From: Amia ocellicauda
Taxonomy: Eukaryota > Chordata > Actinopteri > Amiiformes > Amiidae
DNA length: 64,000 nt
Direction of reading: 5' to 3'
NCBI RefSeq assembly: GCF_036373705.1
Contig: NC_089851.1
Location: forward strand, 2,945,920-3,009,919
In this document: one piece after another, positions 55,069 to 64,000 of the stretch
Position numbering within the stretch: position 1 is the first letter of the stretch
How the letters are laid out: each line of letters begins with the position of its first letter
Position numbers and translations under genes: made by a program
The notes under the pieces: model-generated
Databases searched by the model: none
Told to the model about the DNA's origin: nothing
The model's input: the letters and a program-made list of their open reading frames with translations, nothing else

Positions 55069-55200
55069 CAATAGAGGTTTTCAATGGAGACGTAGTACAG
55101 AGTTTACAGTATTGCCCTCAGAGGAGGTAGCTCTGAGGACGATACTCATTTGAAATACCAGAGATCATCCAAGGACAATAAAGAATTAAAAAAACACTAC
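54022..55200 (+). other. OBSCN: OBSCN 3' UTR (kinase form)
   Basis: About 1.2 kb after the stop, with a (CA)n tract at about 54133-54161, a (TA)n tract at about 55036-55066 and a poly(A) hexamer at 55177-55182. Confidence 0.6.
55177..55182 (+). terminator. OBSCN: Candidate poly(A) signal AATAAA
   Basis: The first good canonical hexamer after the kinase-form stop, followed within 20 nt by an A-rich stretch. Confidence 0.55.
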
Positions 55201-55344
55201 AGCAGATCTCCACTCGAAGCATGTCATTCATATTACTCATCCTCATGACCAGGGACAGAAAAAAATGTGCATCTGATTCTAATAATCAGATTCTTAATCA
55301 GGCAAAGCAGGGAATTTAAATTTCCCCCTCCCTTAACAAACAGT

Positions 55345-55511
55345 GGTTCTGTGTCCTGAGACACTGCTGTTGCACCCTTGAGCGTGGCTCTGTGCCGAGA
55401 TTGATCCAGTACAAACGCACCTGTATAAATGGGTAATTGTGTGTAACAATAATGTGATATATTGTAACAACTGTAAGGCACCCTGGATATGGGTGTCTGC
55501 TAAGAAATCCA
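55345..55511 (+). mobile_element. SINE-like element with L2-type tail
   Basis: The central part (GACACTGCTGTTGCACCCTTGAGC, shortened here; TGATCCAGTACAAACGCACC; TGTATAAATGGGTAATTGTG) and the end (AGGCACCCTGGATATGGGTG then TCTGCTAAGAAAT) match the general layout of common vertebrate SINEs carrying a conserved core and an L2 tail. The tRNA-like head was not clearly identified. Confidence 0.62.
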
Positions 55512-58358
55512 ATGACAATGGACGAATTACACAGCATGTCTGCTGGAGCTGTGGAAAACAGATTTATTTGGTTGTAGTGAAATCTAATAAAGACTGGGTT
55601 GTAAATCACTGGCTGGATTTGGGATGGCAGATCGATGAGCGCTGCCCAGGCATGTCAAAGTATCTGTGCATCATTTCTTGTTCAGTTAGTGTACAAATGG
55701 AATGAATAAACAATGAAGCGACATGTGGGCAGGTTTAGAACTGTAATCGTATGAATTGCATTACTTGTTCTTGAGGCAAAGCACTGGGACATGCGATCGC
55801 AACCCTCCCGTGTCCTGTGAAGGCCTTAATCTGTGAATAACAGCCTGCCACCCTGGAGGAGGTTTAGTTCTCTCTCCTCTAATGGTTTATCTGTTTATTT
55901 TCGATCTGTACAGCACTCTGTGGCTTCCCTGTGCAGGGTGCAATACTAGATAAAAACCGATTGACTGTATTGATAGGAAGAAGAGCAGCTGCCAATTGTC
56001 CAAATGACTCCGGGTGGCCTGGAGATCTTGCTTCGCACTTCGATGCAGTTTAAAAGTCTTGCCCGTGACGTTGGCCCTCGGGCCCCTGAGGGAGGGAATC
56101 TGGAGACAAATGATCACACTGTCGATGTATGGAGTGTCTCACGTGGGATTTATTCAGATAGCACAGCAGCATACAGGACACGTTGCACAGAAACACACAC
56201 TCGTCATACAGACGCTGGTGGAAGAGATTTCAGTTTTACTACTGAACCAATAGCGCATTTCAAGTAAGTGTGGATGGTTAAGTGTACTTATTCCTTTAAA
56301 ATTCCTAGTTACATGATTTTTTTTTGTTTTAATTCAGGATCTCCTTTCCACAGAACCGCCCTCTCTGTGACACTCTTTGCATTATTACGCCGTCCAGGTC
56401 GTCCAGTCGACCTCAGAGTAAGACATTGACATCGGAGATCGGCGCTCATCGTAAACTAACCAGGGCTCCTCACAAAACAAACACAAACTGCTGTCTTTTT
56501 TAAAAAATATATAAAACAACACATACAATATAAAATTCGGCAACTTTACCACCTAGAAATATCAAAACTCAGATAATTAAAAAAACAAAAAACAAAAACA
56601 AAGAGATGGCCGAATCCAATCATCTTAAAAACGACTCCAGGAAGTTCTCGAATGTGTGGACTGTGCATGCAAGCAGCAGTACGTATATTTACATCATCAG
56701 ATCTTTTTTTTCAGATTCTATTTTTTGTACACTTTCCACCCCTGTTTTTACCTTTTTTGTTAATTAAACATCCTCAATGCTCTCTACAAGATATAAGGGC
56801 CACTCTATAACATATTACAGTACATTACAGGTTACATCTGTATAAACATACATATAGCCATGATATTTGTGTTTATAGCACGTTAGATGGTGTGTGAGAA
56901 GTGGATTGCTTATCCGATGTGTGGGTCAGGTATATGGATTTATAAATGTACGTCACACTGTCAAAGTATTGAGCCCAGAAAGATCAACCTACAATGTACC
57001 CCTATGCCAGACGCAGATAATCAGACTAGAAAGCCGCCTTGGCTTCTTAGCTGGGGATGCCTTGGCTACAATACAGATATATGGCCTCGAAGAATACAAA
57101 ACACCCGGGTTAGCTGACCCAGATTTCCAAAGTCTCTTGATTACAGAGGACTCCGAAACAACCGATTTGTTCCTTCCTCTGCCACTCATGGACGCCGGCC
57201 TGAATCTAAATCCCCGCCGCGGCTCTGGTAGTTTCTGGTACCGTCCGTGTGTTCAGGTTTGGAGGACAGATCTCGAGTGACTGTGAGGCCAAGCGATGAA
57301 GGACATCGTTGGCTGGGGTGTGACAATGGCTGTGACCCTCAGACGGAAGTCGGGATGGAACTGTATCGATTTTAAAAAGCTTCTGGAATGGAAGTGATTG
57401 AGAAGACATTCCCTGACATGACATGCGCTGAGCTGGCAAACGTTAGCGCAAGAGTGCACTGTTCCAGCTGCAGCGCCCAAACAGCAATGTATTATGGATT
57501 TATTTTAAATGCACACGTACGAGCCAATTCCTGAGGTGACAGAAGAGCGTCTCTCCTCAGTCAGGGGATGCCCACGCTCCCGGTACAGAGACAACCCGAG
57601 CAGCATCACCGCAGTGCCGCGAACTATCCTGGCAGTCAGACCGATCGGCCAAGTGTCCGCAGGCAACTCGGAAAGGCAAGACAGAAAATGGATGCATGCA
57701 GTTGGGTGGCTTGTGGAATAATTATAGATGGATAACCTCAACGAATGCTCCACATGCTAACGGAAAGAAAAAACGTCTGCCAGCCACCGCCAGCTGCCCC
57801 GGACGCACTTCTGAGTGCGTTCGCCACCTACACCCCCCCCCACAGCATTACTGGAATGAGCGAAGTCTCACAGATCCATGCATAAGGATACGTCTTCGTT
57901 CAATATGTTTTCTGTGTCCGTACACGAGATAATTGATTGTTAACGCTGCCCTGCTTTAATGACGACACTCGGCCGAGGCAAGGAAACAGTCCGGCGACAA
58001 TTACAGTCTCTGGCAGCACAGAGCTCGAATGCATTGTACTGTACAGGAAATTCAGAAGTATATAATTTAAATATAAAAAAAAGTGTGGGGTTATTAACCA
58101 CCAGGTACAGGAAAAAAAGATAAAATGGCCTTCTAATTATATACATGTAAACCTAGAAAATATTAAAGTATCTTCACTTTCACAAACATGTTAAAAATCT
58201 ACCTGGGGACTCCTAAGGTAAAATCTGCAGTTAAAACGCAACCGGTGGGCTGCTGGTTCTGGTTAGTGCTCCAGCAGAGGGAATGATGGGAACCGCAGAG
58301 GAAGGCCGGTGTTGTGTCAGGAGGTCCCTGCGAGGCAGACTGCGCCGGGGTTCCCCTT
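55512..58358. other. Intergenic / GUK1 3' UTR region
   Basis: Lies between convergent OBSCN and GUK1. Mostly AT-rich, with no ORF of recognisable content. The GUK1 3' UTR must begin at 58358 and run leftwards; a minus-strand AATAAA exists at 57499-57504. The boundary cannot be set. Confidence 0.5.
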
Positions 58359-58394
58359 CTACGACTTCTTGGCTTCCTGGACTTTCTCGATTTC
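58359..58394 (-). CDS. GUK1: GUK1 last coding exon
   Basis: Twelve codons including [14 protein letters not shown] and stop. The acceptor reads cgacag on the minus strand. The C-terminus is basic/acidic and variable between species. Confidence 0.85.
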   Translation of the reverse strand, partial: EIEKVQEAKKS

Positions 58395-61300
58395 CTGTCG
58401 AGAAAAATAAATTGTCGGGTTTTTGGGGGACAGCTTCTCCCGGGCGTGGGATCGATCGAGTGGTGAAACACAGTCACAGCTCTAAGGAAACACTTTGGGC
58501 TGAAGCATGTTGTTTCACATCTGTGCATTTTTAAAGGGTAGGTTTTACACAAATCAAAAAAGACATCAAACATTTTTAATCAGAAAAAAGGAAAGTTACG
58601 ACCTCTTTTAAATGCAAGTCTCACAATAAGCCTTATATCATCCTTTGATGACACTGTAAGGACAAAATAAGGGATCGGAAGCTTGGCCTGTTTTTTAAGC
58701 AGTAAACAGTAGTAAGCAGTAAGCAGTCATACAGAGATGTGTTATTCTGGTCTCTGACACAATGACACAATGATGTAAAACACTGAGACTGACCTCAATG
58801 AGAACGCCTTTTAATTTCCCATAAGCTTCTTCCAGGTCGTCGTTAACAATTACAACATCAAACAGACCAGGTTCATTGCCTGAAAAAAAAAAAAAAAAAA
58901 GAGCGAGAGAGAGAGAGAGATTTTCAGCCCTGTTTCCCAACATGTTCAAATGTGGCTCTAGACTGTCCACTTCACCTGCCTCTCAATGCGTCTTTCTCAG
59001 GAAGACAAAGGGCCACACTGCCGGCTGGAATAAGACACGCACACGCACACGCACACATGGGGGGGCAGTACTGATACACGATATTCTCCAACATGACTGA
59101 GGCTCAGACCGGAAGTCCTTTGTGGATGAGTAGCGATGCTCAGAAAATGACTAGTTTTAAATTCGGGAGGGAAAGCAAAGCCAGGTTATGCGGTTCTACA
59201 CAATCGGGCCGTCTGTTTCTAGGAATGCCTGGTGTGAGATCCGTGTGCTCTGGCGAAGCGCGGCACTGATCCGGGCTTCAGGCCGCTCTGAGGCACGGCG
59301 GCTCCCGAGGCTGGTCCTCGTGGAGGTTTGGGTCTTCAGAAACGTTTCTCACTCACTGATCTCCATGTCGGCCTGAGCTGCAGCCAAGCGCTTCTGTAAG
59401 CTCTCCTCGGTCTCGGTCTGTCGGTCTCGTAGCCTCTTTTCCTGAAGGAGACAAAACACGAATAAGATCAGACCAGTGACTTCACTATGTGTGAGCCTCT
59501 GGCAGATACGTGGGCCTCCACACCGTTGCTGCAGCTCCCAGTGCCCATCGGGACTGCCTCCAGCAGGGTTACCCTGGGGAAACGCACTCTGAACACGGCA
59601 TTACTGTGGTTTTGCCGCGGTTTCCCATGGACTCAACACACCTCCAGTGACACAAGAACAAACTTGACTGTCAGAGGGGGCTGATCGTGACTCGTGTATT
59701 GGGCACAGTGTGTCCTCTGCGTCTGTAAGTTGTGGGTGAGTTTTGGACCGGGCGCTCACCAGAATGGCCATGGAGGGCGGCTGGATGGACACATAGATGG
59801 GGTTGAGGTCGGTCTGCTTGATGTTCCTCACGCCCTGCATGTCGATGTCCAGGATGCAGATAAGGTTCTTGGCCTGGACGTCCTGCACCGATGCTTTGCT
59901 GTGGAGAGAAGAGCCTGCGTGAATCCGGGCGTCTCTGCCATGCACACCGCCCCCGACACCGCACTTCATTGCATAGCTACACAATACACGATGAGCGTGC
60001 TCGTAGTACACAACTCGCATCGCTGACGAAACCCATCTGTGGATCCTCAGTCTTTTACAGCTGGCAGTTAAACAGTTCCACAGCACTCAGACCCTGTACT
60101 CTGACTTCTGCATCAGGATCAGATTAATGTTACCAAAACAATTCTCAATTCCTTTCACTCGTAAATCACGTCTCGATGTGCTCCACAGCAAACTGCTGAA
60201 TAAAGCTTATTAAATGAACACAGCCATAAATAAATACAATGTCTGCTTCCTGTGACTTCGGCTTGAGCGACTATATGAAGCGGTCTTGCGTCAGGGGCAA
60301 AACCTGGGAAATAATGACCCAATAAACTCCCATGCTGGTAAAGCTGAAATAAACGGAGCCCCTGTAAACCCCTGCAGCACTGGGGCACAGTCTGCTCCTG
60401 TAAACCCAGTGACGCAGGTGTCCGAGCGCAGCCTCGGCCCGGCGTTTCCAAATCCACACAACTGCCCGTCTCTGACTGGGGAGTCAGCCCCCCCGACCAC
60501 GGACATAGATTAGCAGTAAGCAACGGATAAGCAGCTGGGGTAATTATGTTTGATAAGGTTCCTTAAGGTGATTAATGGCCGCCCGAGCATATAAACAGAC
60601 GTGCAGGTGGCCTCGTGTCAGGCGCTGAGGGTGAGGGGCTGTACAGGGCCTGTAGAGCCCCATCAGCATTTGCAATCACTGCTAAACTTGTATTTAAGAT
60701 TTCAGATCTGTCAAAAACATCTATTCGTAAGTTTAGTAAAACTTAGGATTTAAATTGCATTTTTTAATTATACATTTTTGCTGAAAATACATATTAAATT
60801 AAGAGACACAAGTGAAAATCTGCCATACAAATTAAATGAAAACCAATGTGAGAGATACATCACTCCCTTCACTGGCTCCCGATCTCGGCTGGCATCCAGG
60901 TCAAGACTTTGACCCATCGTCGTCTCAGCCAGACTGCTGATATAGGTCTAATCCAATCCCTCTGACTTGGCCTGATATTGTGAACCTCCAGATAGGAGTT
61001 CACTCTAATGCACTGGGAACGATACAGAAAACGTGACGGCTGACAACCCTCTGAGAACCCCGTGCTTAATTACTGTAGTGGGGCTTATCTGTTGCTTAAT
61101 GTAAATCCCCAACACGTGAGCAGGTAGGGAGAGGGGCGACCATTATTGGGACGTGATGACTCGGATACAGGGCTTCTTCCTAAGCTTCTGTCGAGGTTCA
61201 TGGTGATGGAAAGAAGTGCAGTGAAGACAGATGGCTGTTGATAGATCCCATGATCCTCCACTGTGTGTGGAATGCCACTGTGCCCCTAGCATTCTGAAAA

Positions 61301-61492
61301 TGGTGGGGACCAGAACCAGTGGAGGGGGAAAAACAAAACAAAAACCCAACCCTCCAAGAAGCAGCAGGGCCGAGTGCCGGATGCACGATGCTTACCTGGT
61401 CCCGTACATGTTCCCGGAGAACTCCGCGTTCTCAATGAATTCTCCAGCCTCTATCCTCCTCTGCATCACCTCCCTGGTCACATAATGGTAAT
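58359..61492 (-). CDS. GUK1: Guanylate kinase 1, 3' part (5 exons)
   Basis: Guanylate kinase phosphorylates GMP/dGMP to GDP/dGDP using ATP in the cytosol and is essential for GTP supply. Joining minus-strand exons 61492-61396, 59898-59760, 59441-59357, 58879-58794 and 58394-58359 gives an open frame that follows vertebrate GUK1 from about residue 70 to the stop: [100 protein letters not shown]. The P-loop and first GMP-binding exons are off the right edge. Convergent with OBSCN. Confidence 0.95.
58794..58879 (-). CDS. GUK1: GUK1 exon: EPGLFD segment
   Basis: 86 bp, phase 1 to 0, encoding [20 protein letters not shown] then KLKGVLIE. The minus-strand acceptor is a poly-T tract ending tttcag, and the donor is gtcagt. 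Confidence 0.95.
59357..59441 (-). CDS. GUK1: GUK1 exon: LID-region helix
   Basis: 85 bp, phase 0 to 1, encoding [20 protein letters not shown] and AAQADMEI; donor gtgagt. The Arg-rich part belongs to the mobile LID that closes over ATP. Confidence 0.95.
59760..59898 (-). CDS. GUK1: GUK1 exon: core beta sheet
   Basis: 139 bp, phase 2 to 0, encoding [40 protein letters not shown] and PSMAIL; donor gtgagc. Confidence 0.95.
60860..60962 (+). mobile_element. Non-LTR LINE fragment (L2/Rex-like ORF2 C-terminus)
   Basis: Reading 60866 onwards gives [20 protein letters not shown] then a stop within about 35 codons. SLHWLP is a hallmark near the C-terminus of L2-type reverse transcriptase ORFs. Short, decayed and inside a GUK1 intron. 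Confidence 0.6.
61396..61492 (-). CDS. GUK1: GUK1 exon: GMP-binding segment
   Basis: 97 bp, phase 1 to 2, encoding [20 protein letters not shown] and [11 protein letters not shown]; donor gtaagc. The conserved Tyr, Glu and Ser around AEFSGN contact the guanine base in the family. Confidence 0.93.
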
Positions 61493-64000
61493 CTTCAGCG
61501 AAACACAAAGGAAATCGTTAACATGAAAGAACACAAGGCTCGTCTTGAGGCACGCTCTGTCGGGCTTCACCTCGCTACGGGAGGAGCAGGAGACACAGCA
61601 CAGTCGCCACCACAGACGACAACACAGAGACCATATGTGTGAGCTGCACAGACACTTCCTGATGTCCACTACTGCCAGGAAAGACTGACCACTACCAGCT
61701 TGGCTTGGCTGAATATTGTTTTAGCTTTAGATTTTTACTGAATTGCAAAATGTAGATGTTCTGTGTTTTCCGAGTAGGATACCATTTTAAAAGACACTCC
61801 ATAAAAATATAATTTTAGGATTTCTGAGAAAATGAATTGAAGTAAAATACCAATAAATATATAAAGGAGTTGCTCCTTTAAGACACCCACTACCGTGACA
61901 GCTGGATGCGAATATTACCGTGGACAAATGTTCATAATGAGCCACATACACAGTATACATCAATCACACACAATCTGGCCTATGTGCATTCTAGCAGAGA
62001 CCAGAAACAGCATTTGTTTTATTTATCTTTAATCCAACAATATTTTAAGAACACTAATAATTAAATAAAAACATGTGGTCTCTGAATTTCACGTTTTACA
62101 GTCTAGACTTGTATGTTATGGTTTTTGTTTTGACTGGAGATCCAAGTGAAGAAACTTGGAGCAGGAGCTGTAATGTGCGAGGCCTTGCTGGACTGTGAGG
62201 TGTCTTCACATTGCAGCGAGTCCCGGCTGAACCCAAGTCTTCCTCCTGCTTTTAAGATGCTTAGGTACTGGTACATCGGTGGTGATTAATGCCAAGGTGG
62301 TGCTCTGCCAGGTATCCTGAAGAGCTCAACAAAAACCCTGAATACAATCCTCTGTGCTAGAGCTTCAACTATGGACTAGAAAAGCAGATCAAAGACCTCC
62401 GACCTGTGGGAGTCACAACAGCTCAGTGCACTGCATTTTAAACCCCTGCACAGTTCTGGGGACGTATGATAAAGAGCCGTCTGTATTCTGCCACTTTCAC
62501 ATTTTATTCACTTTCAGAATCTGAGGAAACAAAATATCTCCCGGACTGAAACTACATTTGTCTGCCGAAGCCATGCGTACTGGACTCTGCCGAGCGAGCA
62601 GATGTCTAGCTTTGGTCACACTCTACGGCACAGGGAAACAACACCTTCCAGAAAAAATAAACCTATAATGATCCTGGGAGGGGGATCTAGGACTCATCTA
62701 GCCAAACAGAAGGCAATACGCAGGTGTAAGATTATAAAGAATGATGTTATATTCTGTGAAGTGTTCTGTGGCAGCCTTACGAAGGGCACTATACCAAATA
62801 CAAATGGATTGATAGATACAGACACAGAACAAGGAAGGCTTCAGCTACCACGAGACAGGACACTGAACAGTGCAGCTCAGGGGCTAATACATGGATCGGT
62901 AATAGTAGCAACATGAACATTCACAGGTAACCACCACATCACTAACAAGCTATTTTATTACATCTCATTAGCAATACAACATTATGGGAATTTATAGGTT
63001 TTTAAAATTGGATGAAACCCATTTATCCAGTCAAATCATTTTTTGCCCTATTTCTACTAGAGTGGAGAGCTGCCTCAGCCAAGCAGAAACAAACAAGAGA
63101 CTAACAACAACTAATAAAGGGGTTCACAAATTGAATACATGTAAATAAAATACAACCTATTTTAATTAGATGTTAAAATGACCAGCAGCTAGGAGGCGTG
63201 TCATAGGAAACATTTCAATTTTTGTCAGTTTGACTCCTCTCGGGCAGAGATCATGTTAAATTACATGCTAATTAGCCGGATTCAGTTAATCTGAGAGCCG
63301 GAATTCAATGATCTCCTATGGTAACTTACTCAGCTAGACTTTAAGCTTGTGCTGAGGAACGGAAAAAGCCAGACTTCTGTCAACTTATCAAGAAAAGCCT
63401 GCTTCTCATCACTATGGTTGCCACCTCCCTGCAGACATGCAGGCAAACCAGTTCAGCCTCTCACATGATGGTTCATCACAGGACAGAATATACATTTAAA
63501 CAAGACCTCCCTCCCTGTAAAGTACATCCTCTTCTGCATAGCACTGGAAGACGAGTCGAGGACATTGCTGCAAGAGTCATTGGGAGAGAAGGTGCCCTTC
63601 TGGCAGCACTCTGACTGTCAGCGTCTCCCCTACCAGCAAGGAATAAACACCCCACTGGTTCACTCAAGCCTGTCCACCTGTAACGATTCAGTTCATGATC
63701 TGAATAAATGGGTTATTCTCCATCCAAGGGCAATAATGGCTGATATAAACAAAGAAATACAGAATATGAAATAAGTTGTACTGCCAATGACAGGTAAAGA
63801 TCTAATCTATGGTACAGAGGACACAACCGAGCAATTAACTAAAATCTACTGGGAATCAACTGGACATCCTAAGATCTTCTGTAGGGGTGCTTCTTGTGTA
63901 TCACATGCAAGAAAACCCCTATGACAAATAAAGGGGGCTATTTTCAAAAGCTTTTTACTCCAAAGTGCAATTCTGGCATTTTTTTGGTCAGGAAAAAAAC
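61493..64000 (-). other. GUK1 5' intron(s), 2.5 kb to window end
   Basis: No remaining GUK1 exon was found: no counterpart of the P-loop or of SVSHTTRNPRPGE on either strand. AT-rich, with no convincing transposon. Confidence 0.55.

Noticed and set aside
62602..62916. 104-codon open frame in the GUK1 intron
   Set aside because: No domain or codon bias evidence; located in AT-rich intron.
1..64000. CRISPR arrays, bacterial operons, phage genes
   Set aside because: The sequence is intron-rich vertebrate DNA; periodic repeats are microsatellites without spacer structure.

Overview
This is a 64 kb piece of vertebrate nuclear DNA, most likely from a ray-finned fish. It has GT-AG introns, dispersed CR1/L2-type LINE and SINE fragments of the kind seen in fish, and many di- and trinucleotide microsatellites. 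The repeat types are reminiscent of non-teleost or early-branching fishes (gar, bowfin, sturgeon); that is an impression and not a proof. There is no sign of bacterial, phage or viral genes.

About 85% of the window is the 3' half of one giant sarcomeric gene on the + strand, obscurin (OBSCN). I could join 63 coding exons (105-54021) with consistent reading phase. In order they give: six tandem Ig domains and an FnIII domain, each on one symmetric phase 1-1 exon (105-9078); an Ig; a large exon with a conserved acidic linker, an IQ motif and an Ig; another Ig; and split-exon Ig domains with linkers (13804-20524). Then come the Rho-GEF cassette SH3-DH-PH (20916-24869) and two more Igs (25518-27346). 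Here the transcript can go two ways. A 43-bp exon plus a 1.46-kb terminal exon ending in a stop (30872-34398) gives an obscurin-A-like, ankyrin-binding type C-terminus. Alternatively, exon 34 can splice in phase to the distal exons (37712-54021), giving the kinase form: linker, Ig, kinase 1, a 791-codon acidic inter-kinase exon, Ig, FnIII and kinase 2.

Downstream and convergent is the 3' part of GUK1 (guanylate kinase 1) on the minus strand, with five exons between 61492 and 58359. Its ATP-binding 5' exons lie beyond the right edge.

Introns hold a 5'-truncated CR1-clade LINE (741-1715), two shorter copies of its 3' end, an ~0.8-kb non-autonomous DNA transposon with TA-flanked inverted ends (19107-19901), tRNA-like SINE pieces, L2/SINE-type tails and microsatellites.

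The most interesting points are: a perfect-consensus GC-AG intron and a second, poor GC donor inside kinase 2; very small kinase-1 exons (27, 61, 72 and 46 bp); a kinase 2 that keeps DFG and DLKPDN; a subfamily of Ig domains lacking the F-strand cysteine; linker segments outside known domains that are almost identical to mammalian obscurin as I recall it; and a repeated SQY motif in the inter-kinase exon. I did not find a wholly new system.
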